Of a stretch of DNA of 64,000 nucleotides, positions 50,816 to 60,401 are shown one piece after another. Within the stretch, counting starts at the first letter, position 1. Each line of letters begins with the position of its first letter. Below the pieces are notes generated by a model. That model saw only the letters and a program-made list of their open reading frames with translations. It searched no databases and was not told the origin of the DNA. This DNA comes from Clostridium sp. BSD9I1 (lineage in GTDB: Bacteria > Bacillota > Clostridia > Clostridiales > Clostridiaceae), in NCBI RefSeq assembly GCF_900185645.1, contig NZ_FYAM01000006.1, positions 62,001-126,000 of the forward strand. Direction: 5' to 3'. A program made the translations under genes and the position numbers.

Positions 50816-51586
50816 ATGGTTTCACTTTCAATTCCAGCACTACTTATGCTGTATTCTTTAGTTTTTATAGCTGGATTTATTGACTCTATTGCTGGCGGCG
50901 GTGGGTTAATTGCACTTCCTGCTTATCTAATTACTGGTATGCCCGTTCATATAGCTTATGGATGTAATAAGTTTTCTTCTGCTTGTGGGACTACCATTGC
51001 TACTATTAGATTTTTAAAGAACCGTTCAATAGATATTTATATTGCAGTGGTTGCTGCTGTAAGTTCGTTTATAGGTTCTGCCATAGCATCACAAATTGTA
51101 TTAATCCTTGATGGAGAAATTTTAAAGAAGATGCTTGTTTTTATCATACCAATTGCAGCTGTTATTATTATATTTAATAGGAACTATGGACATGAAAATG
51201 CTTCTAAAGAGATTGGTAAAGCAAAAGGTTTTATTATAGCAGTACTAATAGGATTGCTTATTGGTTTTTATGATGGTTTAATTGGCCCTGGGACAGGCAC
51301 CTTTGCTATTATTGCTTTTTCAGTTCTTATGAAATACGATTTAAAAACTGCCTCAGGTAATTCAAAACTTTTAAATCTTGCATCAAACTATGCATCTTTA
51401 GTAACATTTGTAATTGCAGGCACAATTAACTATAAAATAGCAATTCCAGCTGCTTTCTGCGGGATTTTAGGAAACTATCTTGGTGCAGGTTTTGCTATAA
51501 AAAAAGGAGCCAAGTTTATTCGCCCAACGATGGTAGCGGTGTTAGTTCTATTGTTAGTTAAAATGCTATCTGATGTATTTGTTTAA
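50816..51586 (+). CDS. TauE/SafE (TSUP) family membrane permease
   Basis: A 256-residue protein with about eight membrane segments in two repeats. The signatures are FIAGFIDSIAGGGGLIALPAYLITGMP at the first repeat and IGFYDGLIGPGTGTFAIIAF at the second, both typical of TSUP transporters. The family exports or imports sulfonates, sulfite or other small anions. The divergent LysR gene probably controls it. AAGGAGCTG precedes the ATG. The substrate cannot be read from the sequence. Confidence 0.87.
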   Translation: MVSLSIPALLMLYSLVFIAGFIDSIAGGGGLIALPAYLITGMPVHIAYGCNKFSSACGTTIATIRFLKNRSIDIYIAVVAAVSSFIGSAIASQIVLILDGEILKKMLVFIIPIAAVIIIFNRNYGHENASKEIGKAKGFIIAVLIGLLIGFYDGLIGPGTGTFAIIAFSVLMKYDLKTASGNSKLLNLASNYASLVTFVIAGTINYKIAIPAAFCGILGNYLGAGFAIKKGAKFIRPTMVAVLVLLLVKMLSDVFV

Positions 51587-51632
51587 GGATGACTGTACAA
51601 AAATATATTCTTAATTATCTGTGTATTAAAAG

Positions 51633-51668
51633 AAGGTAGTCTAAATTTAGGTTGGACTACCTACTTTT
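51633..51668 (+). terminator. Terminator after the TSUP permease
   Basis: AGGTAGTC pairs with GACTACCT around a TAAATTTAGG loop and is followed by ACTTTTAGTC. This is the first of two hairpins in the 51587-51925 gap; nothing else there is recognisable. Confidence 0.65.
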
Positions 51669-51854
51669 AGTCTTTACTTATTTAGAATGTAGAAGTTCTA
51701 TAAATGAAGAATAAAATAGAATAGCTGTTGAAAATATATTAACAGGAATGATAAAATATTAGATTTGAACCGTTGAGGCTAAAAATGAGGTCGCAATTTT
51801 TATTCAATTGATGTATAATGATATTAATAAAATTATATAAATGAAGTTTTACGT

Positions 51855-51897
51855 GCGAATTTGTAAAAAAACAAAATTTTTTTACAAATTCCCTCGC
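51855..51897. promoter_or_regulatory. Hairpin just upstream of the nfeD gene
   Basis: GCGAATTTGTAAAAAAA folds against TTTTTTTACAAATTC(CCT)CGC, with a 3-nt bulge and an AT-rich stem. It ends 14 nt before the GGAGG site of nfeD. It could be a terminator that protects nfeD from read-through or a leader structure. Confidence 0.5.
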
Positions 51898-51925
51898 AAG
51901 TAATTAGTAAAGGAGGGCAAATACT

Positions 51926-52357
51926 ATGGGGACAACAGCAGCTGCAATAATGTGGGTAATTATAGGGGCAGTGGCGCTTACTGTGGACTTAACTACAAGT
52001 AGTTTGTTATTTGTATGGTTTACGGTGGGAAGCCTTTCAGCACTATTAGCACTAATACTGGGCTATTCATTTACAGTGCAAGTTATAGCTTTTATAGCTG
52101 TTAGCGTAGTATTCTTGGCTATAGGGTATCCTCTTGCAAAAGAAATTCTAAAGAAGTCTGTGGATAAAATTCCAACAATGGAAGCAGGATATATAGGAAG
52201 GGAATTTGTGGTTAACAATGACGTGATAGAAAGAGCTATGATTAAAGTTGACGGCGTTTACTGGACAGTTAAAAATGAAGGAGAACCTATAATTAAAGGT
52301 GACAAAATTAGAGTAACTGCAACAGAGGGCAATAAACTAATAATAAAGAAGATATAG
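51926..52357 (+). CDS. NfeD-family membrane protein
   Basis: A 143-residue protein. Three or four hydrophobic segments at residues about 5-75 are followed by a C-terminal OB-fold (about 85-143: GYIGREFVVNNDVIERAMIKVDGVYWTVKN). This is the short NfeD form, which works with SPFH proteins in membrane microdomain organisation. The partner gene follows 12 nt downstream. GGAGG is present before the ATG. Confidence 0.87.
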   Translation: MGTTAAAIMWVIIGAVALTVDLTTSSLLFVWFTVGSLSALLALILGYSFTVQVIAFIAVSVVFLAIGYPLAKEILKKSVDKIPTMEAGYIGREFVVNNDVIERAMIKVDGVYWTVKNEGEPIIKGDKIRVTATEGNKLIIKKI

Positions 52358-52369
52358 AGGAGGACAATT

Positions 52370-53314
52370 ATGTTATTTGGAAAAATATTTTTTATTATTT
52401 TGCTTGTGATTTTACTATCAATGGTCATTTCGTCCATAAAGGTAGTTAACACAGGATATGTTTACATTCTCGAAAGATTTGGACAATTTTACAAGGTGCT
52501 TGAGCCAGGTTGGCATTTTACGATTCCATTTGTAGACTTTGTAAGAAAAAAGGTTTCTACAAAGCAACAGATATTAGACATTGAGCCACAAAGCGTTATT
52601 ACCAGCGATAATGTTAAGATATCCATAGACAATGTTATATTTTACAAAGTTATGGATTCTAAGGATGCAGTATATAATATAGAAAATTATAAATCTGGTA
52701 TAGTTTACTCAACTATTACAAATATGAGAAATATAGTTGGTAATATGAGTTTAGATGAAGTTTTATCAGGAAGAGATAAAATAAATAATGAGCTTTTAAA
52801 GGTAATAGATGAGATTACTGATGCTTATGGAATTAAAATATTGTCAGTTGAAATTAAAAATATAATCCCACCATCAGAAATTCAGCAGGCAATGGAAAAG
52901 CAGATGAGAGCAGAAAGAGATAAGAGAGCTACAATTCTTCAAGCAGAAGGTCAAAAGCAATCTGAAATTGCAAGAGCTGAAGGGGAAAAGCAGGCTAAAA
53001 TTTTACAAGCAGAAGCAGAAAAAGAAGCAAATATTAGACGTGCAGAAGGTCTTCGTGAATCTCAGTTACTTGAGGCTGAAGGTAAAGCTAGAGCAATAGA
53101 AGCTATTGCAGAAGCTGAATCAAAGGCTATAGAAAAAGTTACTAAAGCAATTATAGAGTCAGGTACAAATGAAACAGTTATTGCTTTAAAACAGGTTGAA
53201 GCCTTACAAGAAATGGCTAAAAATCCAGCTAACAAGCTTATATTACCTAACGAAGCAGTTTCTTCACTTGGAAGTATAGCTGCAATTGCTGAAATGTTAA
53301 AGGATAAGAAATAA
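52370..53314 (+). CDS. SPFH-domain (stomatin/QmcA-like) membrane protein
   Basis: A 314-residue protein. One N-terminal membrane segment (about 5-22) is followed by the SPFH/band-7 domain (VVNTGYVYILERFGQF to about residue 190), a long helical coiled-coil rich in AEGEKQAKILQAEAEKEA repeats (about 190-260), and an oligomerisation tail. It forms large membrane-associated rings and may scaffold proteases or organise lipid domains. The gene is paired with nfeD upstream, as in many bacteria, and is followed by a terminator. Confidence 0.92.
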   Translation: MLFGKIFFIILLVILLSMVISSIKVVNTGYVYILERFGQFYKVLEPGWHFTIPFVDFVRKKVSTKQQILDIEPQSVITSDNVKISIDNVIFYKVMDSKDAVYNIENYKSGIVYSTITNMRNIVGNMSLDEVLSGRDKINNELLKVIDEITDAYGIKILSVEIKNIIPPSEIQQAMEKQMRAERDKRATILQAEGQKQSEIARAEGEKQAKILQAEAEKEANIRRAEGLRESQLLEAEGKARAIEAIAEAESKAIEKVTKAIIESGTNETVIALKQVEALQEMAKNPANKLILPNEAVSSLGSIAAIAEMLKDKK

Positions 53315-53328
53315 AACTTGATAAGTTT

Positions 53329-53366
53329 AAAGGAGTATGTGCTATAAAAGGCCGTACTCCTTTTTA
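53329..53366 (+). terminator. Terminator after the SPFH gene
   Basis: AAAGGAGTATG pairs with CGTACTCCTTT around a 13-nt loop, followed by TTTATT. Confidence 0.75.
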
Positions 53367-53573
53367 TTATTTGTTTTTATATATAATAAAATCAGTTAGA
53401 TATTCATGAAATGTTATTAAAACATGAAACTTAACTACAAAATAGGTTTTCCTTTTAGAAGTACATTCTATATAAATGAAAAAATATCAATAGTTATTGA
53501 TTAATGTAAAAAAAACCATTGAATTCCACATGGGATAATATTATAATTTAGCATATGTTACCATTTAATACAT

Positions 53574-53620
53574 GTTAAATATTAATATATGTTAAATACT
53601 AACATATATTAATATTTAAC
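53574..53620. promoter_or_regulatory. Perfect 47-bp inverted repeat before the RND operon
   Basis: The arms are exact 21-bp complements (GTTAAATATTAATATATGTTA on the left) around AATAC. The inner half ATATGTTA also recurs upstream at about 53552-53560. It lies 31 bp before the RND start, so it covers the likely promoter. It is probably the operator of the MarR protein encoded at the operon's end (58018-58458). The rest of the 53315-53651 gap shows only the terminator. Confidence 0.65.
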
Positions 53621-53651
53621 TATGGATAATTACTATACTAGGAGGATAAAA

Positions 53652-56600
53652 ATGAAGATAACTGAAGTATCAGTAAAAAGACCAGCCGCAATGTGGATGG
53701 TAGTAATCTTGCTAATTGCACTTGGCGCTTTTGGCTATAAAAAGATGGGTGCAAATTTACTACCTTCTATGAATAATCCTATTATAACAGTCAGCACAAT
53801 CTACAGCGGTGCTAGTGCTGACGATATTAAAAATGATATTATAAGGCCTATTGAGGATGCAGTATCAGGAATAAGCGGTCTTGATACTATTAATTCCTCG
53901 GCAAAAGAAGGCTATGGTACTGTTACAGTAACCTTTAAATCCACCGCTAATTTGGAAACTGCATATCTAGATATGCAAAAGGCAGTTGAAAATGCTTCAG
54001 CACAACTTCCTGAAGATGCTAGCAAACCTACTATATTTAAGATGGATACTAATGCTATACCAGTTTTAGCAATTTCTCTAAATGGAAATGTAAGCTATGA
54101 TGAACTTTATAATGAATCAGATATCTTAAAACAGAAGTTAGAGAAATTACCTGGCGTTGGAAACGTGAGCCTAATGGGTAGTGATAAAAAGCAGTTAATG
54201 ATAAAACTTGATAAAACTGCTATGGAGTATTATGGTATAAGTATTAATACCATAATGGGAAAATTAAAATCAGTTAACCTAAATGTGCCTGCTGGTGAAA
54301 TTAAACAGGACAAGTTAGACCAATCTGTTAGAGTTATTGGTCAATTTCAAAGCATAGAGGATGTTAAAAATATGCTAGTGCCTACATCAAATGGTGGGAT
54401 GGTACGCCTAGGTGAAATTTCACAAATAAACTTGGAAGCTCCAGATGCAACTTCACTAATAAGATTTAATGGTAATAAAACTACTGCAGTTGTTGTTGGA
54501 AAGCAAAGTGATGCAAATGTAGTAGAAGTAGCAAATAGTGTGAAAAAAGAATTAGAATCAATTAAAAACAATATTCCAGATGGAATTAAGGTTGATATTG
54601 CATTTGATACTACTACATTTATTACTTCTTCATTAAAACAAGTGCAACATAATCTTATAGAAGGAATTATAACTACTGCAATTGTGCTTTACTTATTCTT
54701 CCGTAGTTTTCGTTCTTCTTTAGTTGTTTTAGTGGCTATACCTACATCCCTTATAGCTACCTTCTTTATGATGTACAAGCTTCACTTTACACTTAATATG
54801 ATGTCTCTTATGGGAATGTCCTTGGTTGTAGGTACTCTAGTAGATGACTCTATAGTTGTAATAGAAAGTATTCAAAGACATCTAGGATTAGGTAAGAACC
54901 CTATGGCAGCGGCTATTGATGGACGTGATGAAGTTGGAATGGCTGCTGTAGCTATAAGTCTTTGTGACATAGTTGTATTTGCTCCTATTTCCCTTATGTC
55001 TGGTATGATAGGACAGCTATTTAGAGAATTTGGACTGACAATAGTTGTAGCTACAATATTCTCACTTTTAGTATCATTTACAGTTACACCAATGCTTTCA
55101 TCTCGCATACTAAAGAGAGAAAATAAAGAAAATGAAATTAAAAAGGATGGATTTTACAACAAATTTTTAGAAAAATATAAGAGCACTCTTATGTGGTCTC
55201 TAGAAAATAGGGGAAAAGTTTTATCATCTGTTATTATATGTATTGTACTCAGCGTGGCTCTTATTCCGATGGGAATATTAAAGTCTGAGTTTATACCTAC
55301 AGCTGACCAAGGCAGTTTTACAATTAATCTGAATCTTACTCCAGGTTCAACCTTAAAGCAAACGGATGAAAAAATTACTGAAGTTGAAAAATACTTAAAG
55401 GATATGAAAGAAGTAAAAAGTTATTTTTCAATAGTTGGATCAAGTAGCTCAGGAAGTAATGACAAGGCCTCAGCTGAAATTATGGTTAATCTAGTTACTA
55501 AAAATGAACGTAAAAAAACTCAGTCAGAGCTTGCATTACAAGTTCGTGACTTTGGTAAAAAAATGACCGGAGTAGATTTTACTGTAACGGAATCTCAGTC
55601 TGGTGGTGGAAGCAGTAAGCCTGTTTCTATTAGTATAAAAGGAAATGACCATGAAACTCTAGAAGCTTTAGCAAAAGAAGTTGAAAAGATGGTAAGAACA
55701 GTACCTGGAGTTATTGATATAAGTAATTCCTCCAGTATAAAAAGCACTGAACTAAGGGTAAATATAGATAGTCTAGCGGCCGCACAATATGGTATTGCTA
55801 CATCAGATATAGGAATTTCTATCAGAACTGCTTTAGCAGGTACTAAAACAGGGGTTTATAGAGCAAATAATGAAGAAAATGATATAACACTTAAATTTAT
55901 GGATGGTCAAATAAGAAATGCTGAAGACATTAAAGCTATAAAAGTTTCAAATCAATCTGGACAACAGATACCATTAAGTCAAATTGCCTCAGTTGTAAAA
56001 GTAGACAGTCAGCCATCCTTATCTAGAGAAGATAAACAAGATATTGTAACTATAACAGCAAACCTGCAAGGTAGAGTTCTTGGAGATGTAACTAAGGATA
56101 TAAAAGCTAAATTAGACCATCTATCTTTACCTACAGGTTATAGCATAAATTATGGTGGAACTCAAAAGAATATGGCAGAATCATTTAGTTCTCTTGGATT
56201 AGCTCTAGGAGCGTCATTAGTTCTTGTTTATATGATATTAGTAGTACTTTATGAGTCCTTCTTAACTCCAGCTATAAGAATGGTATCTTTGCCTTGTGCT
56301 ATAATAGGTGCCTTTGGTTTATTAGCGGTAACAGGGCAAACTTTAAATTTAATGTCAATGATCGGACTTATAATGCTTGAAGGTTTATCATCTAAAAATG
56401 GTACTTTATTAATAGACTATACAAACACATTAACAAAAAGGGGTATGAGTTTAAAAGATGCTCTTATTGAGTCTGGTATTACTAGATTAAGACCTATCAT
56501 AATGACAAGTGCAACAATGATAGTTTCAATGCTTCCTGTTGCATTATCTATGGGTGAAGGAAGTGAATTAAAACAAAGTATGGCTATAGTAATAATTGGT

Positions 56601-56729
56601 GGTATGGTAGCATCAACTATACTTTCCCCAATAGTAATACCAGTAGTTTATACTTTAATGGATGACTTAACTAAATCTTTATTTAAGAAAAAAAGAAATG
56701 ACAAGGGGGTTATGCAATATGAAGTTTAA
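53652..56729 (+). CDS. RND-family efflux permease (AcrB/MexB-like)
   Basis: A 1025-residue transporter with the two-fold RND layout: TM1 (about 12-30), a large outside loop, TM2-6, a second loop and TM8-12. The proton-relay Asp pair is in VVGTLVDDSIVVIE (about 405), and the conserved Lys/Thr region is in LEGLSSKNGTLLIDY. It would pump lipophilic compounds out by proton antiport. The outer-membrane channel of Gram-negative systems is absent, as expected. The ATG at 53652 follows AGGAGG by 6 nt, and the upstream in-frame ATG at 53622 abuts the operator. It overlaps the adaptor gene by 11 nt. Confidence 0.93.
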   Translation: MKITEVSVKRPAAMWMVVILLIALGAFGYKKMGANLLPSMNNPIITVSTIYSGASADDIKNDIIRPIEDAVSGISGLDTINSSAKEGYGTVTVTFKSTANLETAYLDMQKAVENASAQLPEDASKPTIFKMDTNAIPVLAISLNGNVSYDELYNESDILKQKLEKLPGVGNVSLMGSDKKQLMIKLDKTAMEYYGISINTIMGKLKSVNLNVPAGEIKQDKLDQSVRVIGQFQSIEDVKNMLVPTSNGGMVRLGEISQINLEAPDATSLIRFNGNKTTAVVVGKQSDANVVEVANSVKKELESIKNNIPDGIKVDIAFDTTTFITSSLKQVQHNLIEGIITTAIVLYLFFRSFRSSLVVLVAIPTSLIATFFMMYKLHFTLNMMSLMGMSLVVGTLVDDSIVVIESIQRHLGLGKNPMAAAIDGRDEVGMAAVAISLCDIVVFAPISLMSGMIGQLFREFGLTIVVATIFSLLVSFTVTPMLSSRILKRENKENEIKKDGFYNKFLEKYKSTLMWSLENRGKVLSSVIICIVLSVALIPMGILKSEFIPTADQGSFTINLNLTPGSTLKQTDEKITEVEKYLKDMKEVKSYFSIVGSSSSGSNDKASAEIMVNLVTKNERKKTQSELALQVRDFGKKMTGVDFTVTESQSGGGSSKPVSISIKGNDHETLEALAKEVEKMVRTVPGVIDISNSSSIKSTELRVNIDSLAAAQYGIATSDIGISIRTALAGTKTGVYRANNEENDITLKFMDGQIRNAEDIKAIKVSNQSGQQIPLSQIASVVKVDSQPSLSREDKQDIVTITANLQGRVLGDVTKDIKAKLDHLSLPTGYSINYGGTQKNMAESFSSLGLALGASLVLVYMILVVLYESFLTPAIRMVSLPCAIIGAFGLLAVTGQTLNLMSMIGLIMLEGLSSKNGTLLIDYTNTLTKRGMSLKDALIESGITRLRPIIMTSATMIVSMLPVALSMGEGSELKQSMAIVIIGGMVASTILSPIVIPVVYTLMDDLTKSLFKKKRNDKGVMQYEV

Positions 56730-57972
56730 TATTTTGAATAAAAAAAACTTGATAATAGGTGTAGTGTTAATACTTGCTATTACTGGATGTGTATCCATTT
56801 TTGGCAAAAACAAAAAAGTAGAAGTAATGCAGCAAGATGTTAAAAATGTAAAGGTAAAAAAAATAGCTATTGGTTCAATATCCAATGAAGTAGAATATGC
56901 AAGTAAATTAAATCCCGTACAGGAGGTAACAATTTTTCCTAAAACTGGAGGGAAAGTTGCTAGTGTAAATGTAGATATAGGTGATAAGGTTACTGCAGGG
57001 CAAGTATTATTTACGTTAGATACAGCTGAGCTTCAAGCACAACTTCAAGCTCAGCAGGCAGCCTTAACAGCTTCAAATGCTAACTTAGCTAGAACAAGTG
57101 ATTCTGGGCTTCAACAACAAATAACAGCTTCAGAGCAGGCAGTCAATAAATCTCAACTAGCTTATAATGATGCTAAAGGTAACTATGATAAGATGCAAAA
57201 ATTGTATGATGCGGGAGTTATATCTAAACAAGAGCTAGATAATGTAAAGCTAAGGTATGATAACTCATCTTTGGATTTAAAGTCTGCTCAAGACAACTTA
57301 AATCTTTTAACAGAAAAGTCCGGTCCTCAATCTATACAAGCAGCATCAGCACAGGTTGCACAAGCTCAAGCAGGAGTAAATGCTGTACAAATTCAATTAA
57401 ATAATGCTTCCATCACTTCATCTATTGCTGGAGTGGTATCCGCTAAAGATGTTAAGGTAGGTCAACTTGCTGGAGGTCAATCTGGTTCAGTTACTATAAT
57501 AGATAGCAGTAGTTTTATTGCAGAGGTAAGTGTACCTGATAAGGTGGTTGGAAAAATTCAGATTGGGCAGTCAGTACAAGTAAGTGTAAGTGCATTAGAT
57601 AATAAAAAAGTAACTGGAGTAATAAACAAAATTAGCCCTAATTCTAATTCTAAAGATAACTCTTATACTGTAAAAGTAAAGATTGACAATTCAACTGCCG
57701 AACTTAGAGCAGGTATGTTTGCAAGGGTGTCATTACCATCTGAAAAGAAAGACAAGATATTAACAGTCTCAAATGAGGCGATTAAAATGGAGAACAATGT
57801 AAATTACCTTTATGTGGCGGATAGTGGAAAAGTTAAAAAAATATCTGTTAATACTGGTATTTCCAATGAAAAGGTTACAGAGATAAGTGGAAATATAAAA
57901 GCAGGTATGGAAGTAATTGTGGAAGGCCAAAATTTATTAAGTAGTGGAGACAAGATTAACGTGGTTAAATAA
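56719..57972 (+). CDS. RND adaptor (HlyD/membrane fusion) lipoprotein
   Basis: A 417-residue membrane-fusion-type protein. The N-terminal signal has a lipobox (LAITGC), suggesting a lipid-anchored outer-face protein. A lipoyl-like domain follows (GGKVASVNVDIGDKVTAGQVLF), then a long helical hairpin rich in QAQLQAQQAALTAS (about 95-210), and beta-barrel domains containing ITSSIAGVVSAKDVKVGQL. It links the permease to export at the cell envelope. The start at 56719 overlaps the permease end and follows AAGGGGG. Confidence 0.9.
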   Translation: MKFNILNKKNLIIGVVLILAITGCVSIFGKNKKVEVMQQDVKNVKVKKIAIGSISNEVEYASKLNPVQEVTIFPKTGGKVASVNVDIGDKVTAGQVLFTLDTAELQAQLQAQQAALTASNANLARTSDSGLQQQITASEQAVNKSQLAYNDAKGNYDKMQKLYDAGVISKQELDNVKLRYDNSSLDLKSAQDNLNLLTEKSGPQSIQAASAQVAQAQAGVNAVQIQLNNASITSSIAGVVSAKDVKVGQLAGGQSGSVTIIDSSSFIAEVSVPDKVVGKIQIGQSVQVSVSALDNKKVTGVINKISPNSNSKDNSYTVKVKIDNSTAELRAGMFARVSLPSEKKDKILTVSNEAIKMENNVNYLYVADSGKVKKISVNTGISNEKVTEISGNIKAGMEVIVEGQNLLSSGDKINVVK

Positions 57973-58017
57973 GTTTTTTGACTATTATTTTAAATCTAAG
58001 TATTAGAGGGATGATAT

Positions 58018-58458
58018 ATGGGTATAGAAACAGTAGATATTTTAGCTGAAAAATTACTTGCTATTGGTCCAATTATGGCAAAAAAAATAATTCGAGTTGA
58101 GATGAACTCTAACGAGACAATACCTATAAATCAACTAATGGTATTAGGAACACTTCATGAATATGGAAGTTTGTCTATTTCTGAAATATGCAAGAAGCTC
58201 GTCATTTCCAAACCTCAAATGACAATTATTGTGGATAAATTAGCAAAGAGTGAACTTGTTTGTAGAATTTATAATAATAAGGATAGAAGAACTATAAATA
58301 TTAATCTTACTGAAAAGGGTAATGAATATTGTAAAAACTTATTAGAGACATTTAAGAAGGATCTAAGACATAAGCTTATAACTTTATCCAAACAGGATTT
58401 AACGACATTATTAAATTCAGTGCAAATTACGGAGAGTATACTAAAACGGTTAGAATAA
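58018..58458 (+). CDS. MarR-family regulator of the RND pump
   Basis: A 146-residue MarR-type winged helix protein: INQLMVLGTLHEYGSLSISEICKKL, then VISKPQMTIIVDKLAKSELVCR and the wing YNNKDRRTININLTEKG. It lies 45 nt after the adaptor gene in the same operon. It probably represses the operon via the inverted repeat at 53574-53620 and is released by a pump substrate. Placing the repressor last makes a delayed negative feedback loop possible. Confidence 0.87.
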   Translation: MGIETVDILAEKLLAIGPIMAKKIIRVEMNSNETIPINQLMVLGTLHEYGSLSISEICKKLVISKPQMTIIVDKLAKSELVCRIYNNKDRRTININLTEKGNEYCKNLLETFKKDLRHKLITLSKQDLTTLLNSVQITESILKRLE

Positions 58459-58471
58459 GTTATAATAAACG

Positions 58472-58520
58472 GCAGTAATATAACAAGTTAATACACACTA
58501 GTTATATTACTGCTGTTTAT
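58472..58520 (+). terminator. Terminator after marR
   Basis: GCAGTAATATAAC and its complement GTTATATTACTGC (13-bp stem, 16-nt loop), followed by TGTTTATTTATT. Confidence 0.75.
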
Positions 58521-58593
58521 TTATTCATCAATGTTACCCAGTTTCTTGTAAATTGTCAGCCCAAACTTCTAGTTCAGTTAGTTTCATCATAAT

Positions 58594-60174
58594 TTATATA
58601 CCAGGCTGTCCACTTATTTTTAATAATTCTTCGTTAGTTAATGCTGCTTTATTTTCATTTACTAGTACAAGCAAGTAGTCCCCAGAATGTATTGTAGTGG
58701 ATCCATTTGGAATAATTTCTTTTTCACCACGTCTAATACCCACAAGCAAGCAATCCGATGGTAAATCTAAATCTTTAATTTCTTTTCCATCCATCTCACA
58801 ATCTAAACAAACAGGTACTTCTAAGATTAGCTTATCTTTACTATCCCCTGAAGTCTGTTCCTTTCCATTATTTTTAAGTAATCTATCCAATAGTGATTCA
58901 TATATAGGTTCTGATTTTAATAAATCAGCTACCAAATAGGCAACTATAGATATAACACTTAAAGAGAGCAGATGAGAAAATGAACCAGTCATTTCTGTAA
59001 TCAGTATGCTTCCTGTAATAGGAGCTCGTACAATAGCAGTAAAATATCCTGCCATGGCAAGTATTATAAAATTATTAACAAACTCAGGATTAAATCCAAA
59101 GAAATTTACTAATACATTTCCGTAAATGGCACCGGTTAAAGCCCCTAAGACTAATAGTGGAAAGAATATTCCACCGGGAGCTCCTGAACCATAGCTTATC
59201 ATTGAAAATATAAACTTTCCTAGTAGAATAATTAATAACACTTTGATTGAAAAACTGCCGTGAATTAATGACTCTATAATTGGGTGACCACCACCTAGAA
59301 CCTCAGGAAGAATTAAAGCAAGTACTCCTGCGATTAAGAAAGGAATCATAGGCCTAAATTTTACAGAAAGCCACTTTTGTTTTGCATAAATATTTTGAGC
59401 CTTCAATAAAGTATAATTATATATAACCCCAAAAACCCCTACGATAACTCCAAGAAGTATAATATATCCATAACTTTCAAGGGGCATTGGTATAATATTT
59501 TCAAAGTTAAAAACAGGCTTTAAACCAAAAAAGTATTTTGAGATAAAATCTGCAGTTAAAGATGCAGACATGGCAGATAATAATATTAAGGGAGAAAAAT
59601 GTTTATGAACTTCTTCAAGTGCAAACATTACTCCAGCTAGAGGAGCATTAAATGCAGCAGCTAGCCCAGCACTAGCACCACTGGTGATTAAGTATTTTTC
59701 TTCAATTTTAATTCTTTTAAAAACTCTGCTAACGCCTTGCCCTACAGCGGATCCGAGTTGTATGGAAGGACCTTCGCGACCTAAGGATAAACCAGCTCCT
59801 ATTGATATAACTCCGCCTATAAATTTTTTAACAACTACAGGTAACCAATTCATGCTAATTTTTCTCGTTAATATACCTTCTACTTGAGGTATACCACTTC
59901 CACTTATCATTGGTTCGCTTTTTATAAGTAATCCAACTATGTAAGCAGCAATTATTAGAAATATAAACCATATACCTATAAGTTTAATATTTCCAGTGAA
60001 ATCTAAAATAAATTTTTGACGCAGCTCTTCAGCTTTTTCTAATGTGATTCTATAGAGAACAATTAAAAATCCCGACAAAATGCCTACAAAAATTCCTTCA
60101 ATCATAAGTTTAAGTCTAAAGTTGTGAAAGTGGGATAAAGTTGAGTAGGTATCATTTTTAGTACACTTTTGCAT
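58594..60174 (-). CDS. ClC-family chloride channel/antiporter with TrkA-C domain
   Basis: A 526-residue membrane protein with the ClC signatures GSGIPQVEG (about 93-101), GREGPSIQLGSAVGQ (about 132-146, gating glutamate present) and GAPGGIFFPLL. The gating glutamate is needed in H+/Cl- antiporters. The C terminus (about 445-526) is a TrkA-C-like regulatory domain (LEVPVCLDCEMDGKEIKDLDLP), which is common in clostridial ClC proteins and may bind a nucleotide or ion. A terminator at 58472-58520 separates it from marR. GGAGG precedes the ATG at 60174. Confidence 0.92.
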   Translation of the reverse strand: MQKCTKNDTYSTLSHFHNFRLKLMIEGIFVGILSGFLIVLYRITLEKAEELRQKFILDFTGNIKLIGIWFIFLIIAAYIVGLLIKSEPMISGSGIPQVEGILTRKISMNWLPVVVKKFIGGVISIGAGLSLGREGPSIQLGSAVGQGVSRVFKRIKIEEKYLITSGASAGLAAAFNAPLAGVMFALEEVHKHFSPLILLSAMSASLTADFISKYFFGLKPVFNFENIIPMPLESYGYIILLGVIVGVFGVIYNYTLLKAQNIYAKQKWLSVKFRPMIPFLIAGVLALILPEVLGGGHPIIESLIHGSFSIKVLLIILLGKFIFSMISYGSGAPGGIFFPLLVLGALTGAIYGNVLVNFFGFNPEFVNNFIILAMAGYFTAIVRAPITGSILITEMTGSFSHLLSLSVISIVAYLVADLLKSEPIYESLLDRLLKNNGKEQTSGDSKDKLILEVPVCLDCEMDGKEIKDLDLPSDCLLVGIRRGEKEIIPNGSTTIHSGDYLLVLVNENKAALTNEELLKISGQPGI

Positions 60175-60401
60175 ATATTTTTAGCCTCCTATTCTATAAA
60201 ATTTTAAATAATTCCTTTTAAGTATAGACTTATATAGAGAAAGAATCAAATTTGTGGATAAGTTTATAAAGTAAAAAAATAAAAACTTAAAGGAAAATTA
60301 GTAAAAATTAAATATAAACGTTGAAATAATGCTGGTAAAATTTTATAATTTTACTATAGTTATTTTCTAAATATTTACTGTATAGGATGGGAGTGGCAAA
60401 A

